From Psychroflexus torquis ATCC 700755 (GTDB lineage: Bacteria > Bacteroidota > Bacteroidia > Flavobacteriales > Flavobacteriaceae): a DNA stretch of 64,000 bases. Each line of letters opens with the position of its first letter. Positions within the stretch are counted from its first letter, which is position 1. The stretch lies in the NCBI RefSeq assembly GCF_000153485.2, contig NC_018721.1, forward strand, positions 1,116,001 to 1,180,000, written 5' to 3'. A model generated the notes under the pieces. That model was not told the origin of the DNA. It did not search any database and was given only the letters and a program-made list of their open reading frames with translations. Of this stretch, positions 32,857 through 42,104 are shown one piece after another. Position numbers and translations under genes: made by a program.

Positions 32857-33411
32857 TTAAAAAATTAAGGGATAAATAAAATTAATCATGATTAATCCTC
32901 CAATAAAAAATCCAATTACTGCAATTAATGAAGGAAGTTGCAAATTGCTTAAACCAGAAATAGCATGCCCAGAAGTACATCCCCCAGCATACCGAGATCC
33001 AAAACCAACTAGAAATCCGCCTATTAGTAAAACGGCTAGAATTTTAGGATCGCTCAAACTTTCATCGCCAAAAATCTCAGTGGGCAAATACGATTCTCCA
33101 GCACTGTTAATTCCATAAGATTCCAGTTTAATAACGACATCAGGATTGATATTGACTGTATTATCAGACAAGTAATTAGCTGATACGAACCCTCCAATGA
33201 TAGCTCCTAAAACCACAATGAGATTCCAGCGTTCTTTTTTCCAATCAAAATCAAAAAAATCTGATGCTTTACTAGCTCCTCCAATAGAACAGGCTGTTCT
33301 TAAATTGGAAGACATCCCAAATTGCTTACCTACAAATAGCAAAGCAAACATAACTAAAGCGATAAGAGGCCCAGAAACATACCAAGGCCAAGGGTTCATG
33401 ATCCATTCCAT
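32857..33411 (-). CDS. YeeE/YedE-type membrane protein, large half
   Basis: A 184-residue inner-membrane protein with about five helices. It has CSIGGASKASDFFDF near the N terminus and FLVGFGSRYAGGCTSGHAISGLSNLQLPS near the C terminus; the Cys in GGCTSGHAISG is the hallmark of the family. It lies 4 bp upstream of the smaller half and the unit ends with a terminator. No rhodanese, SOX or persulfide-dioxygenase gene is next to it, so the sulfur pathway it serves is not shown here. Confidence 0.88.
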   Translation of the reverse strand: MEWIMNPWPWYVSGPLIALVMFALLFVGKQFGMSSNLRTACSIGGASKASDFFDFDWKKERWNLIVVLGAIIGGFVSANYLSDNTVNINPDVVIKLESYGINSAGESYLPTEIFGDESLSDPKILAVLLIGGFLVGFGSRYAGGCTSGHAISGLSNLQLPSLIAVIGFFIGGLIMINFIYPLIF

Positions 33412-33587
33412 AATTAAATATTTTATGCAAATTAAAGCTATAAATAGTCGTTTTATTGTAACAAAAGTTACTCATTTTTCAAATCGAAATCTTGTAACTT
33501 AAGCTAAAACACTGCAAGGTTAAAATTGAATTAATGAGGATTTACAAATCCTTAAAAAAGTCTATTTTTATTCAAAAATTTTTTATT

Positions 33588-34232
33588 ATGAAACTTTCAT
33601 TATCAGCTATTGTAACCTTGTTATTAGTCACTATAACTTCACATGCTCAACAAGAGTATTTTGAATACGGGTTTAAAGGAGGTGTCAATTTATCGAGTAT
33701 CTCTGGGGATGGGGATAAAGTTTCAAACTACGATACAAAAGCTTCCATGAATATAGGAGGATATGGTTTATATAAAATCTTACCTAAGCTAGGTTTACAA
33801 GCTGAGTTGATCTATTCTGAGCAAGGGTTTTCAGAAAGATTTAATGTTGAAGAAGATGAAAATATTGATGAGATTAAGAGTCTCACCAGAATGCAATATA
33901 TTAATTTACCTGTGTTAGTAAGTTATAACCTTATTGAAGAACTTTGGATAGAAGGTGGTGTGCAAGTTGGTTATTTGGTAAATGCTGAAGAAGAAGAAGA
34001 AACAAGATCTATAAATGACTCTGGCCAGTTAGATAGTGTAACTGAAACGATAGACCAAACTAGTAGGTATGAAAGTCTGGAACTAGGTTTATTAGGGGGG
34101 TTGCGCTATAAGCTCAGTCAAAATTTTATGATACAAGCCCGCTACGAAAAAAGTATAAACGACATCGACAAAGACCTTCCAGGTGACCAGTTCAATGAAG
34201 TTTGGAGCTTTTCTGTAGGTTTTGTGTTTTAA
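33588..34232 (+). CDS. Porin-family outer-membrane beta-barrel protein
   Basis: A 214-residue outer-membrane protein of the small OMP_b-brl_2 type. I start it at 33588 (MKLSLSAIVTLLLVTITSHAQ) because that gives a clean signal peptide; the frame runs open 54 bp further up but codes for a basic non-signal stretch. After the signal comes YGFKGGVNLSSISGD, the usual first strand of the family, then paired strands with acidic loops (VEEDENIDEIKS, EEEEETRS), and it ends in F (SFSVGFVF) as barrels do. Function not known. A 213-bp gap after it holds nothing recognisable. Confidence 0.88.
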   Translation: MKLSLSAIVTLLLVTITSHAQQEYFEYGFKGGVNLSSISGDGDKVSNYDTKASMNIGGYGLYKILPKLGLQAELIYSEQGFSERFNVEEDENIDEIKSLTRMQYINLPVLVSYNLIEELWIEGGVQVGYLVNAEEEEETRSINDSGQLDSVTETIDQTSRYESLELGLLGGLRYKLSQNFMIQARYEKSINDIDKDLPGDQFNEVWSFSVGFVF

Positions 34233-34445
34233 TTAATTATAAGAGCATATAGCTTTTAAGCCTTTTTTATTCTAAGTATAGCCGAAAATAGTTAAGCCTG
34301 TTTTTAATTAGCAAAATAAAAACTGGGTCTTTTTTTTATCTTAGAATTCCTGAATTTATTTTTAAACTAAACAAAAAAACCAAGATTTTAATCAATTCAA
34401 TTCTCTCAAGTCTAGAATCTATTTTAAGGAAATCCCTCAGACTCA

Positions 34446-35774
34446 TCAAACTTTAAGAGCTCTTTCTTCTATAATACTGAGGTAATCTTCAATCACAGCA
34501 TATATCTTGGCCAACTGCGCTTCTGTAATTATATAAGGAGGTAGAATATAAATGGTTTTTCCCAGAGGTCTTAAAAAGATCCCTTTACTCATAAAAAATT
34601 GAAACATTTCATCGCGAGCATTCCCGTAGCGCTCCATTTCCAGATTTAGATCTAAAGCTAGGATTACCCCAATCTGTCTCACCTCCCCAACCATAGGATG
34701 CTTACGCATTTTATCAGCAAACAGTTGATTGAGACTCATAATTGTTTTGATAGATTCTTGGATCTCTTGAGATTGAAGGAGTTCAATGCCTGCAATAGCA
34801 GCAGAACAAGCTAAAGGATTTCCAGTATAGGTATGACCATGAAACAAACCTTTGGCGAGGTCATCGGCATAAAAGGCTTTGTATACTTTTTTGGTACAGC
34901 TTGTAATTCCCATACCCACCATACCGGCGGATAGGGCTTTACTTAAACACATAACATCGGGTTTTTGTGATAAGTAGTCTGAAGCAAAATGCTTACCTGT
35001 TTTTCCAAAACCTGTCATGACCTCATCGGCAACGCAAATCACATCCTGAGCTTTACACAGTTTCAAAATCTCCTCTAATCCTTTAAGGTCGTATGTCTTC
35101 ATGGCAGCAGCTCCTTGCACCAAAGGTTCGTAGATAAAGCCTGCAATGGTATTTTCTTTTAAAATCGACTTCAATTGCTTAGTGACCTCAGCATTATTTT
35201 GACCATCTGGCTTAGGGAGTCTAATCACTTTTATAAAATGATCTTCGAAAGCGCCATTATAGACAGATAAACTGGAGACCGACATGGCTCCAAATGTATC
35301 GCCATGAAATCCATCTTCCAAAGCTAACATGACTTTACGGTCGTTTCCTTGGTTATGATGGTACTGTAGAGCCATTTTTATACCAATCTCTGTTGCCGTA
35401 GAGCCATTATCATTAAAAAAAAGTTTGCTTTGGTTTTTAGGTAAAATCTCCATCAATTTCTCAGACAATTCTACTGCGGGTTCATGGGTAAAACCACTAA
35501 AAACCACCTGATCTAAAGTGTCCATTTGAGCCTTTACCTTTTTTACAATTTCAGGGTGGCAATGGCCATACATACTTGTGTACCAAGAAGCGATAGCGTC
35601 TATATAGGTTTTACCAGATTCATCTTTTAAAATCGCTCCTTTAGCCGATTTTATCGCTAGGAGTTCTGGGTTTAATTTATGCTGAGTAAGAGGGTGCCAA
35701 ATATACTTTTGGTCCCGTTTAGAAATAGAAGGCTTGGTAAAAGGTAATGTAAGAGACTTCCCAAAAAGTTTCAT
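34446..35774 (-). CDS. bioA: Adenosylmethionine-8-amino-7-oxononanoate aminotransferase
   Basis: A PLP enzyme of biotin synthesis making 7,8-diaminopelargonic acid from KAPA with SAM as amino donor. 442 residues, with YIWHPLTQHK at the N terminus (the Trp and Leu block that separates BioA from other class III aminotransferases), DGFHGDTFGAMS, FIYEPLVQGAAAM, the PLP lysine in CLSKALSAGMVGMG and LFHGHTYTGNPLACSAA. A -7-like TAACTTTG (35798-35791) may give it its own promoter; bioD ends 67 bp upstream. Confidence 0.95.
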   Translation of the reverse strand: MKLFGKSLTLPFTKPSISKRDQKYIWHPLTQHKLNPELLAIKSAKGAILKDESGKTYIDAIASWYTSMYGHCHPEIVKKVKAQMDTLDQVVFSGFTHEPAVELSEKLMEILPKNQSKLFFNDNGSTATEIGIKMALQYHHNQGNDRKVMLALEDGFHGDTFGAMSVSSLSVYNGAFEDHFIKVIRLPKPDGQNNAEVTKQLKSILKENTIAGFIYEPLVQGAAAMKTYDLKGLEEILKLCKAQDVICVADEVMTGFGKTGKHFASDYLSQKPDVMCLSKALSAGMVGMGITSCTKKVYKAFYADDLAKGLFHGHTYTGNPLACSAAIAGIELLQSQEIQESIKTIMSLNQLFADKMRKHPMVGEVRQIGVILALDLNLEMERYGNARDEMFQFFMSKGIFLRPLGKTIYILPPYIITEAQLAKIYAVIEDYLSIIEERALKV

Positions 35775-35840
35775 AGTCTTGTATGTATTGCAAAGTTAAG
35801 GAGGCTAAGTATTCACTCTTCTGAATCTAATCCAGATGAA

Positions 35841-36464
35841 TTAAAAATTTTCTAAATTTAGCTTTAAACGTTTCGCATGCTTTAAAATAATTTCTTTTGA
35901 AATTTGGCTTTCTTCTGGGATACGTCCCAGGCAAAGGAGTTGAGTTTTTTCTAAAATAATACGCTCAGTAGTTGGATGTTCATTTCCATTAAAAAGGATA
36001 CCTATATTAGAAAACCCCCGGTTTTTTAAAGCTTCTACTGAAAGTAATGTGTGATTAATACTTCCTAAGTAATGTCTGGAAACCAAGATAATTTTATCTG
36101 TTTTTTCAATTAAATCGATGATACAATCTTTGTCATTTAAGGGTACCATTAAGCCTCCCGCACCCTCAATCACCAAATGGTTTTGGGTTTTTGGCCTACT
36201 TATAGATTTCAGATCGATGGTGACCTCATCAATCTCTGCTGCGGCATGTGGACTCATAGGTGTTTTCAAAGCATAGGCGTTATTGAAAAATTTCGATTTA
36301 GAGTTCGAAATTAAAGCCTTGACTTTATCAGTATCAGAATACTCCAATTCTCCTGCTTGTATGGGTTTAAAATAATCTGCCTGAAGAGCTTCAGTCACTA
36401 CTGCTGAAATTATTGTTTTACCGACTTCAGTGCCGATCCCAGTAATAAAATATGTGTTAGTCAT
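35841..36464 (-). CDS. bioD: Dethiobiotin synthetase
   Basis: Closes the ureido ring of dethiobiotin from 7,8-diaminopelargonate, CO2 and ATP. 207 residues; P-loop GIGTEVGKTIISAVV at the N terminus, substrate-binding KPIQAGE and the switch segment VIEGAGGLMVPLNDK. It overlaps the preceding CarboxypepD_reg gene by 8 bp and precedes bioA, so the biotin genes form one operon with that extra gene inside. Confidence 0.95.
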   Translation of the reverse strand: MTNTYFITGIGTEVGKTIISAVVTEALQADYFKPIQAGELEYSDTDKVKALISNSKSKFFNNAYALKTPMSPHAAAEIDEVTIDLKSISRPKTQNHLVIEGAGGLMVPLNDKDCIIDLIEKTDKIILVSRHYLGSINHTLLSVEALKNRGFSNIGILFNGNEHPTTERIILEKTQLLCLGRIPEESQISKEIILKHAKRLKLNLENF

Positions 36465-37545
36465 GTGGTTGATAATTTGTAGGAAGCATGTTTCCGAGTC
36501 TACCCTTACTCATGTCTCCAGAAAATAAAATAGTGCTGATTTGCGTGTGATTTCCGTAATCATCCACATAAAAGACTTTGGTCTTGAAAGTGATATCGGA
36601 ACGGTTGTTTTTAAGAAGTAAAGATACCTTTTTTTGGAATTTTTTTTTGAGTGAAGTACTGTCAATATTCAGGTTTTCAAAATCATTTCCTAGAATAGTA
36701 ATTTCATAACTATCTTCATAAGTTTCCGCTTTAAGAACTTGGGATGAACGCACCTTTCGTTTTACTTTTTTAATTTCAAAAACACTTGAAGCTGACACTT
36801 GAAAACTCTTATGAAAGAGTTGAAATTTGTCTTCTTCCAACTGACCTGAGCATAAGCTTTTAAAAAAATGCAAGGAAGACCCTTTATAAGCTTTTAAGCG
36901 TTTCTTTTTTATTCTTCGATCTTCTTCTGCTATATTTTCAAAAAAAGAGGTTCCTCCAAAATAATTGGTTTTTTGATCATCCTTATCCAGAGATACTCTA
37001 TAAAAATCTGAAATGAAATCTACGAGATCAAATTCTACTTTGTAACCCAATTCTTTATTTATCACTTCAATGGGTTGCCTAGCTGATGCATAAAGGCTTT
37101 TCTCCTCTATATCGTAATAAAAACGAATATCATCTTCATTTAAAATAGAGGCTCTTCTTCCAGCTTTGGTTCTTCCTAGAAAATCGCGTTTGAAAGCTCT
37201 TAGCATTTCCTCTCGAGTAAAAGGGGATGCATCCAAAACGACTTCATCTAATTGATTTTCTTTAGGAGTTAAGGTTATCTCATAAGTCGATTTTGGATCT
37301 GGGTTGGGTAGGTAATATGTTTTAAAGCCTAAAAATCTTATGACTAGTGTAAGGTTGGATTGTTCTTTATACTCAATAGCGAAAGTTCCATCTCCTCTAC
37401 TTAGAGTACCAACTGTACTTCCATCAAAATAAATAGTAGCCCCAGATAGACTATTATCTTTATCATCTACAATTTTCCCTTTGATTTCTTGTGCATGCAA
37501 TAGATAACAAAGTAAAAATGCACTACTTGCAAAAAAGAATTTCAT
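36457..37545 (-). CDS. Exported CarboxypepD_reg-like protein within the biotin operon
   Basis: A 362-residue protein with a signal peptide (MKFFFASSAFLLCYLLHAQ) and a carboxypeptidase-regulatory-like domain at about residues 20-100 (EIKGKIVDDKDNSLSGATIYF, GTLSRGDGTFAIEY, IRFLGFKTYYLP). The remaining 250 residues are basic and strand-rich, with no family I recognise. It is locked into the operon: 4 bp after bioF and overlapping bioD by 8 bp. The domain is common in the cell envelope of Bacteroidetes, so a direct part in biotin synthesis is not implied. Confidence 0.8.
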   Translation of the reverse strand: MKFFFASSAFLLCYLLHAQEIKGKIVDDKDNSLSGATIYFDGSTVGTLSRGDGTFAIEYKEQSNLTLVIRFLGFKTYYLPNPDPKSTYEITLTPKENQLDEVVLDASPFTREEMLRAFKRDFLGRTKAGRRASILNEDDIRFYYDIEEKSLYASARQPIEVINKELGYKVEFDLVDFISDFYRVSLDKDDQKTNYFGGTSFFENIAEEDRRIKKKRLKAYKGSSLHFFKSLCSGQLEEDKFQLFHKSFQVSASSVFEIKKVKRKVRSSQVLKAETYEDSYEITILGNDFENLNIDSTSLKKKFQKKVSLLLKNNRSDITFKTKVFYVDDYGNHTQISTILFSGDMSKGRLGNMLPTNYQPHD

Positions 37546-37549
37546 AAGT

Positions 37550-38716
37550 CTAATTTAAAAGTTTTGATAATTTACTTAGGCTTTTTGAAATTTCAACTTC
37601 TGTATTATAACTGTGTAGACAAAAGCGTAAACGCTCTTTCCCTTCTGGGACTGTTGGTGATAAGATGGCTCTCACATCGAATCCTTCTGCCTGAAGTTGA
37701 TTTGAAATTGTCTTTACCTTTTGGTTCCCTCCAATCACACAGGATTGAATGGCCGAATTGCTTTCTATAAAATAGCTCGCTAAATTATGGGTCTTTAAAG
37801 TGTCTAAAAAATAAGAGATAATAGACCTTAAGCTTTCAAAATCTTGCGGTTCCGTTCTCAAATAGTCATGAGCTGCCCAGTTTCTAGCTATGGTATCTTG
37901 ACTTGGAGCAGTGGTATAAATAAAGCTTTTAGCAAAATTGATCAAGTAATCTTGTAAATCTTTAGAGCCCACTATAAAAGCGCCGTGGGATCCAAACGAT
38001 TTACCAAAAGTAATAATTCGAGCAAAGATCTTATTCCCATAATCTCTGTACCCTGTATTTGTCAACGTCCCTATAGCGTGAGCTTCATCCAAAATAAAGC
38101 AAGCCCCATAAGTTTCACAAACCTCTATGGCTGCCTCTACCTCTACTTCATCGCCATCCATTGAAAAAACATGCTCTGTAATAACATAAATGGTTTCAAA
38201 TTTATTTTGAAATTTGGAAAGTTTAGCTTCCAAATCTTTTAGATTATTATGCTTAAACTTATAGGAACGAGCTGGACTCAACGAAATGCCGTCTCTTATA
38301 GAGGCATGACTCAACTCATCATATAGAATCAAATCATGAGGTTGCGCAACTGATGAAATAAGACCTAAATTAGCATCATAACCTGAGTTAAAGACCAAGG
38401 CACTTTCAGCATCATATTGCTTGGCTAAGTAGATTTCAAAATCTTTGATTAAAGGATAATTTCCAGAAAGCAATCTTGAGCCATTGGCTCCATGAAGCTC
38501 ACTGGAATACTCTTTAAGTTTATCTTCAGCAAATTCAGAAATACTTTGTTTTTTAGAAAAACCTAAGTAATCGTTTGAAGAAAAATCAACTAAGGTTGGA
38601 TCTGAAATCTTAAGCTTTCGGAAAGATCCTTCGTGTTTACGTTTATCAATTTTCTTTTGTAAAGTCTTAGGAAATTTAAGTTTTAGGGATTGAATCTTTT
38701 TCATTTTCACTTTCAT
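37550..38716 (-). CDS. bioF: 8-amino-7-oxononanoate synthase
   Basis: A PLP-dependent alpha-oxoamine synthase joining pimeloyl thioester and alanine in biotin synthesis. 388 residues with the family blocks FSSNDYLGFSK, ANGSRLLSGNY, FNSGYDANLGL, LILYDELSHASI, FILDEAHAIGTL and the PLP lysine in TFGKSFGSHGAF. The start overlaps the end of mrpG by up to 41 bp; the ATG at 38704 (MKKIQSLK) reduces this to 29 bp. No promoter is visible between mrp and bio genes, so the two groups may be transcribed together. Confidence 0.93.
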   Translation of the reverse strand: MKVKMKKIQSLKLKFPKTLQKKIDKRKHEGSFRKLKISDPTLVDFSSNDYLGFSKKQSISEFAEDKLKEYSSELHGANGSRLLSGNYPLIKDFEIYLAKQYDAESALVFNSGYDANLGLISSVAQPHDLILYDELSHASIRDGISLSPARSYKFKHNNLKDLEAKLSKFQNKFETIYVITEHVFSMDGDEVEVEAAIEVCETYGACFILDEAHAIGTLTNTGYRDYGNKIFARIITFGKSFGSHGAFIVGSKDLQDYLINFAKSFIYTTAPSQDTIARNWAAHDYLRTEPQDFESLRSIISYFLDTLKTHNLASYFIESNSAIQSCVIGGNQKVKTISNQLQAEGFDVRAILSPTVPEGKERLRFCLHSYNTEVEISKSLSKLSKLLN

Positions 38717-39077
38717 TTTCTTTATCTTCTCCTTTTAATTCGTGGGTAGATTTATTGTATTTACCTTTCAAATCATCAATAACAGAGTTACCCCATAGCT
38801 CATTTCCTATAAAATAAGAGGTTCTACCTATAAGGTGTGCTCCAACAGGAGCCGTGATTAAGATAAATATAATTACAGTAATTACACGTGTAAACACTGA
38901 AATTTCTAAAAAGAATAGAGCAGCAGAAACCAGTAATAATCCAACACCAAGAGTTGCCGCCTTGGTGTTGACTGAAATTCTAAGATATTGATCTGGCATT
39001 CTTAAAGTGCCAACAGCTGCTAGGAGAACAAAAAGTGCTCCAAGTCCAGAAGTGATGCAAATTAGGATATCAATCAT
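38676..39077 (-). CDS. mrpG: Na+/H+ antiporter subunit G
   Basis: A 133-residue small subunit of the Mrp (Mnh/Sha) cation/proton antiporter in the inner membrane. Three membrane helices (ILICITSGLGALFVLLAAVG, GVGLLLVSAALFFLE, VITVIIFILITAPVGAHLI) carry the family pattern LRMPDQYLRISVNTKAATLG. The C-terminal tail is highly charged (EDKENESENEKD). Overlaps mrpF by 8 bp. Confidence 0.93.
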   Translation of the reverse strand: MIDILICITSGLGALFVLLAAVGTLRMPDQYLRISVNTKAATLGVGLLLVSAALFFLEISVFTRVITVIIFILITAPVGAHLIGRTSYFIGNELWGNSVIDDLKGKYNKSTHELKGEDKENESENEKDSIPKT

Positions 39078-39345
39078 TTTTATTTCGTTTTTCTAAGTAA
39101 TATGCAAAGGCTACGGTTCCTAAAAAAGCAATTAGAGCCAGAACCAGAGAAATGTCAAGGAATGTTGGTTTATCGCTTATAACACTATAAATCGCTATAA
39201 TACCAATTCCAATAGTAATTAATAAATCTAAAGCAACAACACGATCTACAATGCTAGGCCCTTTAAAAAACCTCACAAAAACCAAAAGTGAAGAAATGGA
39301 AAGGATTGGTAAAATGATATAATATAAAAAATCGTGTACGTTCAT
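39070..39345 (-). CDS. mrpF: Na+/H+ antiporter subunit F
   Basis: A 91-residue Mrp subunit with three membrane helices and the family block RFFKGPSIVDRVVALDLLITIGIGIIA, whose Asp and Arg lie in the middle of the membrane. Overlaps mrpE by 4 bp and mrpG by 8 bp. Confidence 0.93.
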   Translation of the reverse strand: MNVHDFLYYIILPILSISSLLVFVRFFKGPSIVDRVVALDLLITIGIGIIAIYSVISDKPTFLDISLVLALIAFLGTVAFAYYLEKRNKND

Positions 39346-39824
39346 CGTAATATTTCTAATAAGCGTTTCTCAAATCCTGTCTTAATATCTGCTATAAATA
39401 CTTGTTTATCTTCTACATACATTGCATGAATATAAAGCACACTGCGGTCTGTAGAGACATCTAAAGCAAGTGTCCCTGGTGTAAGCGTTATCAAATTTGC
39501 TAAAAGAGTAATTTCCAAATCTGTTTTGGCGTCCAAAGGGACGGCAACAATGCCAGGCTTCATATTGAATTTTGGGGTACTGACTTCGTAGGCTACTTGA
39601 ATATTTGCTTTGGTGAGTTCCCAGAGAAAAAAGAAGATGAATGAAATGATCCTTGGAATGATCTTAAAATATTTTTTGCTGTTTTTATCATCCGCTCCAC
39701 TTAAAATCCAAAGGATAATAAAACTCAAAATAAATCCAAAGAGGAAATTATTGAACTCGTAACCACCAGTCAAAAATACCCAAATAAGAGTCAACAAAAT
39801 GTTAGATAAAAATTTACTTTTCAT
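39342..39824 (-). CDS. mrpE: Na+/H+ antiporter subunit E
   Basis: A 160-residue Mrp subunit: two N-terminal helices, then a cytosolic domain with AYEVSTPKFNMKPGIVAVPLDAKTDLEITLLANLITLTPGTLALDVS, which contains the family signature LLANLITLTPGT. 6 bp separate it from mrpD. Confidence 0.94.
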   Translation of the reverse strand: MKSKFLSNILLTLIWVFLTGGYEFNNFLFGFILSFIILWILSGADDKNSKKYFKIIPRIISFIFFFLWELTKANIQVAYEVSTPKFNMKPGIVAVPLDAKTDLEITLLANLITLTPGTLALDVSTDRSVLYIHAMYVEDKQVFIADIKTGFEKRLLEILR

Positions 39825-39830
39825 TTTGAC

Positions 39831-41339
39831 TTATCTTTTTAAAACAGCGTCTATATATAATTCGTTATTTATTAATTCTGAAGCTATTCTCTGAGACAAC
39901 TGTTGAATGTGTTCCGCTCCAAATCCAATATATAAAGTTACAAAAGTTAGAAAAGCCACAGGGAATATAAAGGTGAATTTTTGTCCCAGCCTGAGTTGGT
40001 CAAAATAAATAAACTTTTTGGGAAGACTTAATTTTGGTTGATCTTTCCAGAAAACCTCCGACCAAAGCTTAGCAATAACTATAAGAGTGATTAAACTTCC
40101 AAAGATTAAAGCTCCAAAGAACCAATATTGTTCTGCATTTAAACTTGCTAAAATCAATGAAATTTTAGGCCAATACCCCGATAGCGGAGGTATCCCAATA
40201 AGTGAAAATAATGGAATTGCCATGAGTAAACTCAACTTGGGATAATTGGCGTACAAACCACCTAGTTTCTTCATGTTGTTTGTAGCTTTAATTCTATAAA
40301 TCAAACCGCTTATCAGAAATAAATTCGTTTTGATGATGATATCGTGAATGAGATAAAAGATAACCCCTGCCATAGCAACTTCAGTAAATAAGGCTAAACC
40401 TCCAATCATAAACCCAATATGACAAATGATAAAGTACATGAATACCTTCTTGATATTATTTTGAACAATAGCCCCAACACCACCACTAAAAATAGTCATG
40501 ATAGCGAGGGTTAAGAGCAAGGTATTCAAAAACCCATCTCCTCCATAAATCAGTGTAAAAACACGTATTAAAGCATAAACTCCAACTTTGGTAAGCAGTC
40601 CTGCAAATATTGCAGAAACTGCCGATGGCGGGGTGTGATAAGAGGCAGGAAGCCAAAAGTACAGAGGAAATATCGCCGATTTAATCCCAAAACCAACCAG
40701 AAACAAAACAGCGCTTATTTCCACTAAGTTCCTATTTTGGACTTCAGCAATCTTCAATGAAATATCTGCCATATTCAAAGTCCCAACCAAACCATACAAA
40801 ACTCCCAGAGCCGTCAAAAAAATCATAGACGCAAAGAAATTAAGTGCAAAATATTTAACAGCACCTTCCAATTGATTTTTTTCTCCTCCTATGCTTATCA
40901 AGACGAAAGAACTGATAATAATAATCTCAAACCACACATATAAGTTAAATATATCTCCAGTTAAAAAGGCTCCGTTAAGCCCTAAGAGCAAGAAATGAAA
41001 CACACTGAAATACCCAAATCTCAATCTAGCTCTTATAACAGATATCGTAGAAAATATAGATACTGCAAAACCTGCAATAGCGGTGAGTAAAACCAAAGTC
41101 GCCGCCAACATATCTCCCACGAATACAATTCCAAAAGGCGCTTCCCAATTTCCCGATTGCACCACTTGTGTCCCGTTATTATACACAAAAACAAAAACCC
41201 AAATGGCGACAAGTAGAGCTATAAAATTGGCAACTACGCTAAAGATTTTTTGAAAATCCACTTTGTTCCAGAAAAACATCAATACGATGCTGAAAAACAG
41301 GTGAACCACTAATGGTAGTATAATGATATCGTTTGTCAT
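39831..41339 (-). CDS. mrpD: Na+/H+ antiporter subunit D
   Basis: A 502-residue, 14-helix proton-conducting subunit related to complex I NuoL/M/N. Marks include [17 protein letters not shown] (the conserved Glu of helix 5), [38 protein letters not shown] with its membrane Lys, and [15 protein letters not shown]. Overlaps mrpC by 4 bp. Confidence 0.95.
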   Translation of the reverse strand: MTNDIIILPLVVHLFFSIVLMFFWNKVDFQKIFSVVANFIALLVAIWVFVFVYNNGTQVVQSGNWEAPFGIVFVGDMLAATLVLLTAIAGFAVSIFSTISVIRARLRFGYFSVFHFLLLGLNGAFLTGDIFNLYVWFEIIIISSFVLISIGGEKNQLEGAVKYFALNFFASMIFLTALGVLYGLVGTLNMADISLKIAEVQNRNLVEISAVLFLVGFGIKSAIFPLYFWLPASYHTPPSAVSAIFAGLLTKVGVYALIRVFTLIYGGDGFLNTLLLTLAIMTIFSGGVGAIVQNNIKKVFMYFIICHIGFMIGGLALFTEVAMAGVIFYLIHDIIIKTNLFLISGLIYRIKATNNMKKLGGLYANYPKLSLLMAIPLFSLIGIPPLSGYWPKISLILASLNAEQYWFFGALIFGSLITLIVIAKLWSEVFWKDQPKLSLPKKFIYFDQLRLGQKFTFIFPVAFLTFVTLYIGFGAEHIQQLSQRIASELINNELYIDAVLKR

Positions 41340-41689
41340 GAATCTTCGTCTGTAGTATTAAGTTGGTCTAAATCGTCTGTTTTAAGGACTTTAAAAGTTC
41401 GCTTCATAAGTATAATAGCAAAGGCTTGTAACCCAAAACTAATGACTATGGCTGTGAGTATTAAGGCTTGTGGAATTGGATCTGCATAAACTCCTTCTAA
41501 AACTTTTTCTGCAGAATCTATAATTGGAGGCTTCCCTTTGGTGATGCGACCTAAAACAAAGATCAATAAGTTCACTCCATTTCCAAGAAGGATGATACCC
41601 AGAATAAGTTTCACCATGCTTCGACGCATAATCATATAAATACCAGACGCATACAAAACCCCAGTAATAATTGCTAAGAGTATTTCCAT
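41336..41689 (-). CDS. mrpC: Na+/H+ antiporter subunit C
   Basis: A 117-residue subunit related to NuoK with three membrane helices and the block [18 protein letters not shown] followed by [24 protein letters not shown], the family signature. Next to mrpB without a gap. Confidence 0.94.
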   Translation of the reverse strand: MEILLAIITGVLYASGIYMIMRRSMVKLILGIILLGNGVNLLIFVLGRITKGKPPIIDSAEKVLEGVYADPIPQALILTAIVISFGLQAFAIILMKRTFKVLKTDDLDQLNTTDEDS

Positions 41690-42103
41690 TTAAGCAGATT
41701 CTGAAATTGTAAAAATGATCGTTAAGGACGCTCCTATCACGACTAGATATACTCCAAGGTCAAAAAATAACGCTGACCCAATTGCGCCGATAACTGGTAT
41801 TGGATTTTCCGCCCAAAGTCCGGTCATAAAAGGCAAATCTGAAAAAACCATTGGAGCAATTCCACTTAAGAAAGCCACTAAAAGACCCAATGGCATTAAA
41901 AACCCTGGATGCAATTTTAATATGGTTCTCGTTTTATCCAATCCATGGGAAAAAGCATGCAAAACAAAAGCAATCGCGGCAACGAGACCACCTACAAATC
42001 CTCCCCCTGGCAAATAATGACCTCTAAGTAAAATAAACACAGAGAATATTAATAATACCGGAAGCAAGTAACTAGATGCTGATTTTAAAATTAATGTCCT
42101 CAT
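41690..42103 (-). CDS. mrpB: Na+/H+ antiporter subunit B
   Basis: A 137-residue subunit with four membrane helices and the family block RGHYLPGGGFVGGLVAAIAFVLHAF. One base after mrpA. Confidence 0.94.
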   Translation of the reverse strand: MRTLILKSASSYLLPVLLIFSVFILLRGHYLPGGGFVGGLVAAIAFVLHAFSHGLDKTRTILKLHPGFLMPLGLLVAFLSGIAPMVFSDLPFMTGLWAENPIPVIGAIGSALFFDLGVYLVVIGASLTIIFTISESA

Positions 42104-42104
42104 A

